Numbered from the stretch's first letter, positions 34,827-43,175 are shown. The stretch is 64,000 bases of DNA from Halotia wernerae (GCA_034931985.1 JAYGHB010000014.1:1-64000); one strand, 5' to 3'. Translations and numbers: made by a program. Notes: generated from the sequence alone by a model not told the origin.

Positions 34827-35660
34827 ATGCCAAGTGGAAGCAAAACCAAAGCCCAAATTTGGGTAGTTGAGAATAGCAAAAAGCGGCTTCGACAAGACTA
34901 TCTCACCACCGAGGAACCCTTAGAAATTCGCCTCATATCTCCGCATCGCACGGTAGCTGTAACCATGCGAACACCTGGAGCAGACTTTGAACTAGCTGCT
35001 GGTTTCCTTTACGGTGAGGGAGTCATTAGCTGTAAACAAGATATCCAACGCATCAGCTATTGTGTAGATGAATTAGTAGACGGTGAACAGCGCTACAACA
35101 TTGTGAATGTGGAACTGCGACAGGGTTTGATTCCAGATTTACAGCCCTTAGAGCGTCACTTTTACACTAATAGCGCCTGTGGAGTTTGTGGTAAAGCTAG
35201 TCTGGAAGCTTTGCGGTTGCGGGTTTGTCCAGTCATTGGTTCAGGTTTGATGGTAACTCCTGAAATTATTTATAGTCTCCCAAATCAACTCCAGGTGGCT
35301 CAAGGTATTTTCGCTGCTACGGGAGGATTGCACGCAGCAGGGTTGTTTGATGCTCAAGGACGACTTTTGCACCTGCGAGAAGATATTGGCCGTCACAATG
35401 CTTTAGATAAACTCATCGGTACAGCTTTACTCAGTGACGAGTTACCTTTAAATAATCATCTGGTGATGGTAAGCGGACGCTCTAGTTTTGAGATTTTGCA
35501 AAAATCTACTGCGGCTGGTGTTCCTGTTGTTTGTTCTGTTTCTGCTCCTAGCAGTTTAGCGGTGTCTGTAGCTGAAGAATTTGGGATTACCTTAATTGGT
35601 TTTCTGCGGGGAGAACGGTTCAATATTTATACTGGTTCACACAGAATCAACATTGCTTAA
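34827..35660 (+). CDS. fdhD: FdhD-type formate dehydrogenase accessory sulfurtransferase
   Basis: FdhD passes sulfur from a cysteine desulfurase to the molybdenum cofactor of formate dehydrogenases. The 277-aa sequence has the CxxC motif in NSACGVCGKAS, the loop LREDIGRHNALDKLIG and MVSGRSSFEILQK, all characteristic. The start at ATG 34827 gives a basic leader (PSGSKTKAQIWVVENSKKRLR). No formate dehydrogenase or molybdopterin gene is in the window, so its client must be encoded elsewhere. The family assignment is secure. Confidence 0.93.
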   Translation: MPSGSKTKAQIWVVENSKKRLRQDYLTTEEPLEIRLISPHRTVAVTMRTPGADFELAAGFLYGEGVISCKQDIQRISYCVDELVDGEQRYNIVNVELRQGLIPDLQPLERHFYTNSACGVCGKASLEALRLRVCPVIGSGLMVTPEIIYSLPNQLQVAQGIFAATGGLHAAGLFDAQGRLLHLREDIGRHNALDKLIGTALLSDELPLNNHLVMVSGRSSFEILQKSTAAGVPVVCSVSAPSSLAVSVAEEFGITLIGFLRGERFNIYTGSHRINIA

Positions 35661-36050
35661 CTGAGAAGATGCGATTTAGGCTATCCCCCACCCGGAAAAA
35701 TCTTTATTCTCCAAAAACAATAAATCAGACAAAAGGATTGTAAAGCCTACGAGATGCTACGCGTAGCTTGCTTCCCCGTAGGGGTACGCTTATCGCCTGC
35801 GCCTTACCCCCATGTCTAAAGCCAGGGGCTTCCACGGCGCGAAGACTTTGTGAGAGAAATCTGAAGTACTTTAGTAAACGTGGAAGTATTGTTGCAACTC
35901 TTAACGTTTCAACCACTAGTTTCCAACCTACACCTTGGTAAACTGAACTTTATACAAATCAATTATTGCCGTCTGCTGCGCCTTGTGAGAGCATTACCTT
36001 TGGCTTTCTAATGTACTCAAGATAATAAAGACAAAAGAGCAATTATAGAC
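35661..36050. other. Repeat-containing intergenic region before acsF
   Basis: 390 bases. At 35740-35850 it holds GC-rich dispersed repeats, including the exact inverted 25-bp copy at 35756-35780. The remainder should carry the acsF promoter. No gene is supported. Confidence 0.5.
35756..35780 (-). repeat. 25-bp dispersed repeat copy (intergenic)
   Basis: Exact reverse complement of 2558-2582. Here it is intergenic, which shows that the 2558 copy is a dispersed element rather than conserved coding sequence. Confidence 0.85.
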
Positions 36051-37127
36051 ATGGTAGATTCCCTCAAAAAACCAGGCTTTGAAGAAATACGGCCAGGAAT
36101 TAAAGTCCCGGCACGAGAAACCCTATTAACTCCCCGGTTTTATACTACCGATTTTAATGAAATGTCGCGGATGGACATTTCCGTCAATGAAGACGAGTTA
36201 ATAGCCATCCTAGAAGAGTTTCGTGTTGACTATAACCGCCATCACTTTGTTCGGGATGCCGAATTTGAACAATCCTGGGATCATATTGATGGGGAAACTC
36301 GCAGATTATTCGTAGAATTTTTAGAACGCTCTTGTACAGCAGAATTTTCCGGGTTTTTGCTGTACAAAGAACTCGGTCGCCGTTTGAAGGATAAAAGCCC
36401 CCTTGTGGCAGAGTGCTTTAACTTGATGTCACGGGATGAAGCCCGTCATGCTGGCTTTTTGAACAAAGCACTGTCAGACTTCAATTTGTCCCTGGATTTA
36501 GGGTTTTTGACAAAAAGCCGTAGCTATACCTTCTTTAAACCGAAATTTATCTTCTACGCTACTTATCTTTCAGAAAAGATTGGTTATTGGCGGTATATCA
36601 CCATTTATCGTCATCTAGAAGCACATCCTGAAGACAGAGTTTATCCGATTTTCCGGTTCTTTGAAAACTGGTGTCAGGATGAAAATCGTCACGGAGATTT
36701 CTTTGATGCAATCATGAAATCTCAGCCACAAATGCTGAATGATTGGAAAGCTAGGCTGTGGAGTCGTTTCTTTTTGTTGTCGGTATTTGCCACGATGTAT
36801 CTCAATGACATCCAACGCAAAGACTTTTATGCCTGCCTTGGATTAGATGCACGAGAGTACGACATTCATGTAATTAAGAAGACTAATGAAACCGCAGGTA
36901 GAGTCTTCCCATTGATGTTGGATGTAGAGAATCCAGAATTTTATCAGCGGTTGGATATTTGTATCCAGAATAACGAAAAATTGGCTGCGATCGCTAACTC
37001 CAACACTCCCAAATTCCTGCAATTCTTCCAGAAGCTACCAATTTACGTTTCTCACGGTTGGCAATTTCTGCGGCTGTACTTGATGAAGCCGATTGATGCT
37101 GTTCCTGCTCAAGGTGCAGCTCGCTAG
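36051..37127 (+). CDS. acsF: Mg-protoporphyrin IX monomethyl ester oxidative cyclase
   Basis: AcsF is the diiron, oxygen-dependent cyclase that forms the isocyclic ring of chlorophyll. The 358-aa protein shows the iron ligands in a first E region (AEFSGFLLYKELGRR), the EARHAGFL motif and the ENRHGDFF motif. Length and ends (start KKPGFEEIRPGIKVPARETLLTPRFYTTDF) match cyanobacterial AcsF. It lies alone, downstream of a repeat-bearing gap. Some cyanobacteria have two isoforms for high and low oxygen; which one this is cannot be seen. Confidence 0.96.
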   Translation: MVDSLKKPGFEEIRPGIKVPARETLLTPRFYTTDFNEMSRMDISVNEDELIAILEEFRVDYNRHHFVRDAEFEQSWDHIDGETRRLFVEFLERSCTAEFSGFLLYKELGRRLKDKSPLVAECFNLMSRDEARHAGFLNKALSDFNLSLDLGFLTKSRSYTFFKPKFIFYATYLSEKIGYWRYITIYRHLEAHPEDRVYPIFRFFENWCQDENRHGDFFDAIMKSQPQMLNDWKARLWSRFFLLSVFATMYLNDIQRKDFYACLGLDAREYDIHVIKKTNETAGRVFPLMLDVENPEFYQRLDICIQNNEKLAAIANSNTPKFLQFFQKLPIYVSHGWQFLRLYLMKPIDAVPAQGAAR

Positions 37128-37198
37128 GTTATAAAATTTGTGCAAAAGCTTGAGTGGTTCTGTTATTTACATAACCACTTTTTTTTCAATGACTAAAG

Positions 37199-38173
37199 TC
37201 ACAGACTCATCTCTAACATCCGCTGAATTGGTCGCAGTGCCGCAATACGAATATCTTCTGACATGGTAATTTCAGGAGTACGATTTTTCATTGCTAAATA
37301 CAACTTTTCTAAAGTGTTTAACCGCATGAATGGACACTCATTGCAATTGCAGTTATTCAACGGCGGCGCAGGAATAAAGCGCTTATCAGGAGCTAGTTTT
37401 TGCATTTGGTGAATGATACCAGGCTCAGTGGCCACGATAAATTCATTCGTGGGGCTATTTTGACAATATTTGAGTAAAGCTGCTGTAGAACCGATAAAAC
37501 TAGCGTGGCGCAATACACTACTTTCACACTCTGGGTGAGCGATCGCCTCCGCCTCTGGGTGGGCAATTTTTAGCTGAACAATTTTCTTTTCTGAAAAGGT
37601 TTCATGAACAACACAGCTACCTTGCCAAAGTACTAAATCTCGTCCAGTCTGTTCCATGACATACCGCCCTAAATTGCGATCGGGAGCAAAAATGATCGGC
37701 TGTGACTGGGGTATCTGCTGCACAATCTTGACGGCGTTGGAACTGGTGCAGATAATATCGCTCATCGCTTTAATTTCAGCAGAACAGTTGATGTAAGAAA
37801 CCACCAAATGATCGGGATGAGCAGCTTTAAAAGCTGCAAATGCTTCTGGTGGACAACTGTCTGCTAAAGAACAACCAGCATCCAAATCTGGTAACAGCAC
37901 CAATTTATCGGGATTGAGTATCTTTGCTGTCTCTGCCATGAAGTGAACACCAGCAAAGACGATCACATCGGCATTGGTCTTCGCTGCTGCTTTTGCCAGT
38001 TGTAATGAATCCCCAATAAAATCTGCGATATCTTGAATATCCGGCTCTTGATAGTAATGTGCCAGAATCACCGCATTAAGTTCTTTTTTCAGACTTTCAA
38101 TGGCGGCAAACAAATTTAGTGGTAGTCCACCCAGTTGGGTTTTTTCTCGTTGAGCTAGTGCAGTGGTAAACAC
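37199..38173 (-). CDS. nadA: Quinolinate synthase A
   Basis: NadA condenses iminoaspartate with dihydroxyacetone phosphate to quinolinate in NAD synthesis and carries an oxygen-sensitive [4Fe-4S] cluster. In the 324-aa protein the ligand regions are visible: DAGCSLADSCPPEAF, GSCVVHETF and the C-terminal CNCNECPFMRLNTLEKL. Opening residues NAVILAHYYQEPDIQDIADFIGDSL are diagnostic. The start is a GTG at 38173, without a strong ribosome binding site. Single gene; nadB and nadC are not in the window. Confidence 0.95.
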   Translation of the reverse strand: MFTTALAQREKTQLGGLPLNLFAAIESLKKELNAVILAHYYQEPDIQDIADFIGDSLQLAKAAAKTNADVIVFAGVHFMAETAKILNPDKLVLLPDLDAGCSLADSCPPEAFAAFKAAHPDHLVVSYINCSAEIKAMSDIICTSSNAVKIVQQIPQSQPIIFAPDRNLGRYVMEQTGRDLVLWQGSCVVHETFSEKKIVQLKIAHPEAEAIAHPECESSVLRHASFIGSTAALLKYCQNSPTNEFIVATEPGIIHQMQKLAPDKRFIPAPPLNNCNCNECPFMRLNTLEKLYLAMKNRTPEITMSEDIRIAALRPIQRMLEMSL

Positions 38174-38437
38174 AGTTAAGGGTCGCTCTTAGTTGCAAGT
38201 ATTTGTCCTGTGGATTCAATTATAGTAGTTTTTACCAAAAATGGTAGACGGTTGATTTTATGGTCTCTTCTCTACCTTGCAGCTGCGCCCTAAGCATAGC
38301 TATACCGCAGGCTTTACTGTACAAAGAAGCAAAATTTAAAACCAAACTTCATCCAAAAATCCCTCTTCCCTTCTATAGCGTTGTGTCCAAATCTGTCTGA
38401 GTTGCATATCCTGGAGATAGACGGCAAGGAAAGTGGC

Positions 38438-39367
38438 ATGACCAGTCAGAAAACTCAATCAACAACCCTCAAAATTGCTGTAATTGGAGATGTTCATGAC
38501 CAATGGGAAGTAGAAGATGGTATTGCACTCAAGCATTTGGGTGTTGACTTAGTGCTGTTTGTGGGGGATTTTGGCAATGAGTCGGTGGAAGTGGTAAAAG
38601 CGATCGCCTCTCTCGACATTCCCAAAGCAGCAGTAATGGGCAACCACGATGCTTGGTACACTGCCACCGAATGGGGACGTAGGAAGTGTCCCTACGATCG
38701 CTCTAAAGAAGATTGGGTACAAGAACAACTCGATTTATTAGGCTTAGCCCATGTCGGTTACGGCAAGCTGGATTTTCCGGCTGGAAATTTGACTATAGTG
38801 GGGGGTCGTCCTTTTAGCTGGGGTGGCCCAGAGTGGAGATTTGCAGAAATTGTTCAAGAACGGTATGGTGTGACGAATTTAGAAGAGTCCGCCGATCGCA
38901 TCGTCAAAGCAGTCAAAAGCGCTGCTTATGAAACGATTATTTTTCTGGGACACAACGGGCCTAGTGGGTTAGGCGATCGCCCAGAAGATCCCTGCGGGAA
39001 AGACTGGCATCCTATCGGCGGCGACTTTGGCGACCCAGACTTCGGCCAGGCGATTTCTCAGGCTCTTACGGCTGGTAAAACCATTCCTCTGGTGACATTT
39101 GGTCACATGCACCATACCTTAAGACACACGAAAAAAGCGCTACGCAAAGCCGTTTTTAGAAGTCCAGAGGGGACAATTTACTTAAATGCGGCTAGCGTGC
39201 CTAGAATTGTGGAAAATGGGGGCGATAAACTGCGTAATTTTTCCCTTGTTTCCCTAGTGGCTGGTGTGGTTTCGCAAGTCTCCCTAGTTTGGATGGGTAA
39301 TGACTTGCAGGTGGCATCTGAGGAAATTTTGTACGAGCGATCGGCTTCAGTAGTGCAACCTGCGTAG
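38438..39367 (+). CDS. Metallophosphoesterase, TIGR04168-type cyanobacterial/plant family
   Basis: The protein of about 309 aa starts at ATG 38438, preceded by AAGGAA; a TTG at 38381 would add 19 residues. Calcineurin-like phosphoesterase motifs are in order: VIGDVHDQW (D-x-H), LFVGDFGNE (GD), VMGNHDAW (GNHD), FLGHNGPSG and VTFGHMHH (GHxH). The family is restricted mostly to cyanobacteria and plants and its substrate is unknown. It ends 78 bases before the tRNA gene. Cytoplasmic. Confidence 0.88.
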   Translation: MTSQKTQSTTLKIAVIGDVHDQWEVEDGIALKHLGVDLVLFVGDFGNESVEVVKAIASLDIPKAAVMGNHDAWYTATEWGRRKCPYDRSKEDWVQEQLDLLGLAHVGYGKLDFPAGNLTIVGGRPFSWGGPEWRFAEIVQERYGVTNLEESADRIVKAVKSAAYETIIFLGHNGPSGLGDRPEDPCGKDWHPIGGDFGDPDFGQAISQALTAGKTIPLVTFGHMHHTLRHTKKALRKAVFRSPEGTIYLNAASVPRIVENGGDKLRNFSLVSLVAGVVSQVSLVWMGNDLQVASEEILYERSASVVQPA

Positions 39368-39445
39368 ATGATGAGATATAGTATTATCTGTCAGCTTTGG
39401 TGTTAACCAACAAATGTAGGTAAGCAACAGCTAGACAGATTTACT

Positions 39446-39530
39446 GGAGAGGTGGCAGAGTGGTCGATTGCGTCCGACTTGAAATCGGATGAGGCTAAAA
39501 CCTCCGGGAGTTCGAATCTCCCCCTCTCCG
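39446..39530 (+). tRNA. tRNA-Ser (anticodon TGA)
   Basis: An 85-base tRNA. The acceptor stem GGAGAGG (39446-39452) pairs with CCTCTCC (39523-39529), followed by G as discriminator, the serine identity base. The anticodon stem TCCGA/TCGGA encloses CTTGAAA with anticodon TGA at 39480-39482. A long variable arm (GAGGCTAAAACCTC) and GTTCGAATC T arm are present. CCA is not encoded. It marks the left border of an accessory region. Confidence 0.96.
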
Positions 39531-39600
39531 TTTCGGGAATTAGTAAATAATAGGTATATTGAGCGATCACTTTTATTAGTAGTTAACTAAGAAGCTTTTG

Positions 39601-39771
39601 TCACAAATGTTTTAGGTGATCAGGCAAATCTATTTCCTCCCGTTGTTCAGCTGAAGGAGTTGGAAGACCGCTTAGTTCGTCTAAATCTCTAATTTTCCTA
39701 ACCAAGGTCTGAATTAGGGAGCCGTTTTTACCTAACTCAAAAATGTCATCTTTATCCAAGACAACAATCAT
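39601..39771 (-). CDS. Small hypothetical protein, 56 aa, downstream of the nuclease-like gene
   Basis: An ATG at 39771 opens a frame of 56 codons ending TGA at 39601. The start lies 4 bases past the stop codon of the nuclease-like gene, so translation is probably coupled. The protein (MIVVLDKDDIFELGKNGSL, then QTLVRKIRDLDELSGLP) is acidic, has ordinary protein composition and no membrane segment. I recognise no family. Position suggests that it is a partner or immunity/antitoxin-like protein for the nuclease-like protein; that is inference. Confidence 0.55.
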   Translation of the reverse strand: MIVVLDKDDIFELGKNGSLIQTLVRKIRDLDELSGLPTPSAEQREEIDLPDHLKHL

Positions 39772-39774
39772 CTT

Positions 39775-40353
39775 CTATGTTTTGGCATGAAAAATTACTT
39801 GACGTAGCCTACAATCTCTGATTGCTCGCTGTCTAGAATTGCTCTGTTGAGGAAAGCCTGCCGCACCGTTTAGTGTAAAGAATACTCCCAGACCAACTGT
39901 GCTTGAGAGATTCAGTTCCATGATGCTGCATAGCCGCGCAAATTGTTTATCAGGCAACGGAGATTTTGTTGCCTTTGCCTCAACTACTATGCCTCTTTGA
40001 TTCTCTTTAAGATAGAGCTGATTACAAACATATAACCAAGCTGGTTGATCTCCACTAACTAGAAAGTCGTATTGAGGCCCTGCTGACTGAAAGCTCTTGA
40101 AGCTTGTGGCTCCTTGAAGTCCACGAAAGACAAGACAGACAATTTGCTCAAGCAACTCACCTGCTTGTTTACTTTGTGGAAGTGTAGGATTTTTCAGTTG
40201 TGTAAAATCTTTGAGTTTTTCTAGATATTTTGAAAGTCTTGGGTCTTTTACGGTGTACAAAAAAGGTGCTAACTTATCTGATGCTGGGTCGTCTCTGTTA
40301 AGAAGTGCCAGAGTATCGAGAGCTGATTGAACTAACTCTTCTTGACTGGGCAT
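39775..40353 (-). CDS. Putative PD-(D/E)xK nuclease-like protein
   Basis: The 192-aa protein is not assigned to a named family. Its central part fits the PD-(D/E)xK nuclease core: an aspartate in PQYDFLV (Asp96) followed 29 residues later by VVEAKAT (Glu125-x-Lys127), each at the end of a predicted beta strand, then a helix (DKQFARLCSIMEL). This is the pattern of restriction-like endonucleases. The N-terminal 80 residues are helical. It was probably preceded in an operon by the 237-aa gene before the insertion sequence came between them. Function in defence or DNA processing is inferred from motif and location. Confidence 0.68.
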   Translation of the reverse strand: MPSQEELVQSALDTLALLNRDDPASDKLAPFLYTVKDPRLSKYLEKLKDFTQLKNPTLPQSKQAGELLEQIVCLVFRGLQGATSFKSFQSAGPQYDFLVSGDQPAWLYVCNQLYLKENQRGIVVEAKATKSPLPDKQFARLCSIMELNLSSTVGLGVFFTLNGAAGFPQQSNSRQRAIRDCRLRQVIFHAKT

Positions 40354-40424
40354 ACTTTAATTAGAGAAATTCGATTGAATGCATATAGGACTTACGCATT
40401 GACAAAAAATATCATCCATGTGTA

Positions 40425-41534
40425 CTAGGCAGCACAAGTATTGGTGAGATTGTCCACAATGTAATCACGCACAACTAAAGTGAACAAGTTTCTTTGCAAT
40501 TCATACCAATTAGAAATGATGTTTTCAGAGCGCATTAGCTCTAAACGAACAAATGCTTGAAGTGAGCAAAATATGTGTGTTTTAATTGCATGGCTATCTC
40601 TAACCCTTACGGGTTCGCCAGTTGCTTCAAGTCGGGAAACCCGCCCAACGCACTGGCTCACCATGAATCGACAAATTCCACATACTTGTTTTATCGCTCT
40701 ATGAAAACTTTCAATTCCCCAATGAGTATCATGAATTGTCACAAATTCACTTCGAGTTATTTGCTGAAGAGTTTCTGCATCTGGTAGATACAATATATAA
40801 TGCCTAGAGTCTTCTTTTTTGAAGATTTTCCTAAACAATTTGATAAATCCAAATTCTCTCAGATAAGTTATCAACCCTTCATTAGGAATCTCTAAACCAC
40901 TTACTTGGCAGTACTTTCCCGGTTCGTTAGAGACAGTTCTGTTTTTCTCTACCCCAAATAGAAAACCTAATTTCTGGTTTCTTAAAAATTTTAAGTTTTC
41001 TACTCCTGAGTACCAACTATCTCCTGTCACTAATCTTGGTTTTACACCCCACTCAATCACTTCTATTAACATTTCTTGAAAATAATCGTTCTTAGTTTTC
41101 CCCTCCTTTTTGTCGTATATTCTGTAATTTATTGGTACTGAATTTCCATGTACATCGCTGTAATACAGTGTAATTAAATTTATTCCTTTAATGCTCTTAT
41201 GATATTTACCAGACCAAAAATAACCTATTAATTCTGCACAGTTTGGATCGCTGTACAGCTTTTCTATTACTGTGTCATCAACACTTAAAATCCCTCCTGT
41301 CAAGTTGATAATCGTCTTTACCATCAACAACAAATCTTTTGGTTCGTACCTCTCTCTCAACAAAAAACGGTTCACACTATCATGTGAAACATCCCCCAGT
41401 ATTTCTGCTAACCTACTGCATCCTCCATGCTTCGGTTCCGATAACAAAAATAGGGTGTAATGTTCCAGATTGCATTGTGCTGTCGAGGGTTTACTGATTT
41501 CTCTAATTGTCCTATACCTATTTTTTGACGACAC
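40425..41534 (-). CDS. DDE transposase of the insertion sequence, interrupted in frame by a short repeat
   Basis: The 369-aa transposase has a DDE triad visible as LSVDDTVIEK, VTGDSWYSG and HWGIESFHRAIKQ. Between GICRFMV and RDSHAIKTHIF lies a stretch of about 19 residues (SQCVGRVSRLEATGEPVRV) encoded by a Nostoc-type palindromic repeat (40603-40659), which looks like an insertion because the flanking sequence reads naturally without it. The frame is kept open. Whether the enzyme is still active is unknown, since the addition falls after the catalytic glutamate. The start is ATG at 41534, 30 bases inside the right terminal repeat. Confidence 0.9.
   Translation of the reverse strand: MSSKNRYRTIREISKPSTAQCNLEHYTLFLLSEPKHGGCSRLAEILGDVSHDSVNRFLLRERYEPKDLLLMVKTIINLTGGILSVDDTVIEKLYSDPNCAELIGYFWSGKYHKSIKGINLITLYYSDVHGNSVPINYRIYDKKEGKTKNDYFQEMLIEVIEWGVKPRLVTGDSWYSGVENLKFLRNQKLGFLFGVEKNRTVSNEPGKYCQVSGLEIPNEGLITYLREFGFIKLFRKIFKKEDSRHYILYLPDAETLQQITRSEFVTIHDTHWGIESFHRAIKQVCGICRFMVSQCVGRVSRLEATGEPVRVRDSHAIKTHIFCSLQAFVRLELMRSENIISNWYELQRNLFTLVVRDYIVDNLTNTCAA
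40603..40659. repeat. Palindromic dispersed repeat inserted in the transposase gene
   Basis: About 57 bp. It has paired ends GCCAGT (40617-40622) and ACTGGC (40652-40657), an inner GGGAAACCC, and a flanking CCCTTACGGG. The 16-mer CCCAACGCACTGGCTC at 40644-40659 also occurs at 2642-2657, and related pieces occur at about 21865-21890. Length is a multiple of three, so the reading frame continues. Confidence 0.8.
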
Positions 41535-41557
41535 CTGTTTCTCAATTCATTATTTTA

Positions 41558-42271
41558 TCATTCTGTCAATGCGTAAGTCCTATTATAGTGAAAATCATTG
41601 ATAGATTTGTTGAGATATTTGTTCCACATTTCATGCAGAACTAAACGAGGAAGATTGGGGTGAACCCATTGACCTTGCAGATAATCAGCTAATTGATCGA
41701 AGAATGCCGGAATATACAACCAGAAAGGAAACTGCGTTGATTTCTCTGTGTGTTCATCACTGCGTGGAGTAAATGAGAAGCCTTCCCATGATAAAGCAAT
41801 ATAATTATGACCAACCTCAGCAATGACAGACCACCGAATATTGCATTCCTCAAATTGGCTAGTCTCACCAGTCCTCCTGCGGATGTAATCAGGAATCTTA
41901 TAGGTGCGAATATACCATTTCTGTAGTCCCGTAGTCTCTTGAATAGGGCCATACCAGCCCTCTTCACCAAATTCTCTTAATAGGAAAGCAGGAGACTTTA
42001 AATTAGGTGTATAAACACTCTGTCCTTGCTTGATGCTCAACCACATTCTTGGCTGTTTGACATACGCTAGAAGAACTTCGTCCGGATTAAGTTGACCCTT
42101 TTCAAGAGAATCAGCAATATGTAAAGCTATTTTTTCCTTCTTTTCCTTACTCGATACTGACGGAGCAATTTCTCTGAGGGTTGCAGCTTTAAACTCCGGA
42201 CTAGACAAAAATTGTACGCAAAAATCCCTGCCGGAAGGGAAGCCGTAATCCACAAAGGCGTTAATGCTCAT
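41558..42271 (-). CDS. Hypothetical protein, 237 aa, C terminus altered by the insertion sequence
   Basis: No family is recognised. Visible segments are DYGFPSGRDFCVQFLSS, KPAFLL-like stretches after YTPNLKSPA, EVGHNYIALSWEGFSF and FPFWLYIPAFFDQLADYLQGQW; there is no signal peptide. The last residues RTYALTE and the TGA stop are read from the inverted repeat of the insertion sequence (41558-41581), so the natural C terminus is lost. On the other side of the element the remaining frame would have ended within about a dozen codons, just before the nuclease-like gene. The two were therefore probably neighbouring genes of one operon. Confidence 0.7.
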   Translation of the reverse strand: MSINAFVDYGFPSGRDFCVQFLSSPEFKAATLREIAPSVSSKEKKEKIALHIADSLEKGQLNPDEVLLAYVKQPRMWLSIKQGQSVYTPNLKSPAFLLREFGEEGWYGPIQETTGLQKWYIRTYKIPDYIRRRTGETSQFEECNIRWSVIAEVGHNYIALSWEGFSFTPRSDEHTEKSTQFPFWLYIPAFFDQLADYLQGQWVHPNLPRLVLHEMWNKYLNKSINDFHYNRTYALTE

Positions 42272-42465
42272 AAAATTTTTTGAGAGGGGTCAATTTTAGT
42301 CAGTGGAAGTGATGATAACACTCGGAACATACTAAAATAGCGTCCACCTTAAGTGTTTGTTTTTGATATTTCTTTCAGAAGCGATCGCCCGCCTCTTCTT
42401 CCTTTACTTAGTTTGTGCTACTATTCCCAAAAAATTCTGTCGGCATAGCTGGTCTTATTTAATAA

Positions 42466-42675
42466 TCAATCTTCTGTAGCATCATCTGAATTTTCTAACT
42501 TATCTAGTGCATCCCAAATTGCTTGCCTGACAAATTCTGGATAGTTATCTAGACTTTTTAATTTCTCCAGCATTGATGGAGGAAGTCTAAGAGTTATTTT
42601 TGCCGTTAATGGTTCTTCCCTATTAGTGGTAAATTGATGCTTTTTTAAATAAGGTTTTTCTTCGTAATTAGGCAT
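42466..42675 (-). CDS. Small ribbon-helix-helix-like protein
   Basis: The 69-aa product has a central AKITLRLPPSMLEKLKSLDNYPEFVRQAIWDAL, which fits the ribbon-helix-helix fold (one strand followed by two helices) seen in CopG/Arc repressors and antitoxins. The N-terminal lead is polar and the C terminus acidic. No toxin gene is adjacent on the same strand. It is divergent from the 126-aa gene with a hairpin between them, so it may repress that promoter and its own. Family-level inference from pattern. Confidence 0.65.
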   Translation of the reverse strand: MPNYEEKPYLKKHQFTTNREEPLTAKITLRLPPSMLEKLKSLDNYPEFVRQAIWDALDKLENSDDATED

Positions 42676-42729
42676 AAAAATATTTTTTTAAATTGATATT
42701 ATCGCGTGAAGTCGTGCGATAATTTAATT

Positions 42730-42766
42730 GGCAGCTAGCCAGCCCTAGCAAGTTGGGGTAGCTGCC
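42730..42766. promoter_or_regulatory. Hairpin in the divergent promoter region
   Basis: GGCAGCTA (42730-42737) and TAGCTGCC (42759-42766) are perfect complements, extended loosely by AATT...AATT outside and CCC...GGG inside. It sits between the RHH-like gene and the 126-aa gene and could be an operator or a leader stem of the 126-aa message. Confidence 0.45.
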
Positions 42767-42794
42767 AAACCCAATTAGAAAATTAGGCACTTCT

Positions 42795-43175
42795 ATGTTT
42801 ACACGTTCTGAACTTGAAAGCAAAACAATTAAAGAATTGAAAGACTTGGCTGCACGCTACGGAATCAAGCCAGTGGGAAATCCTGGGTATAAAATAAGTT
42901 GGATTATTCCGTTATTGGCTTTCCCAATGCAAGCTATTCAGCAATTCAAAGATCACAAAAGAGGATTAAGGAATCTTAGTTGGAAAAGTTCTGAAGCTCT
43001 TGGCACAATGCTTTATGAAATAGGAGAAGCCACTGATGAACAAGCCGCGCTGATTCGAGCAACGCTAGAAGGTAAGTTACTTCCACTACCAGAACGCTAT
43101 GACCAAACTAGACTGCTAAATCTTCACAAGACTAAGCAGTTGATAAAAGAAGCAATTGAAACGCTAAACAAATAG
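42795..43175 (+). CDS. Hypothetical protein, 126 aa, with Rho-N/SAP-like N terminus
   Basis: Residues 4-28 (RSELESKTIKELKDLAARYGIKPVG) resemble the short SAP/Rho-N-terminal motif that binds nucleic acid. The remainder (KISWIIPLLAFPMQAIQQF, then EALGTMLYEIGEATDEQAALIRATLEG) is helical and matches no family I know. The ATG at 42795 starts after the divergent hairpin. A strong stem-loop (43201-43222) lies 25 bases after the stop. Plausibly an accessory-region protein; function unknown. Confidence 0.65.
   Translation: MFTRSELESKTIKELKDLAARYGIKPVGNPGYKISWIIPLLAFPMQAIQQFKDHKRGLRNLSWKSSEALGTMLYEIGEATDEQAALIRATLEGKLLPLPERYDQTRLLNLHKTKQLIKEAIETLNK

Larger units (their letters stand above)
40385..41583. 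mobile_element. Insertion sequence with 20-bp perfect terminal inverted repeats
   Basis: The ends at 40385-40404 (ATAGGACTTACGCATTGACA) and 41564-41583 are perfect reverse complements. One transposase gene fills the element. The exact outer boundary and the target duplication are unclear: TA is shared at both flanks if the element is trimmed to GGACTT...AAGTCC. It inserted at the 3' end of the 237-aa gene. Total about 1.2 kb. Family: IS4-superfamily DDE type; I do not assign it more finely. Confidence 0.9.
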
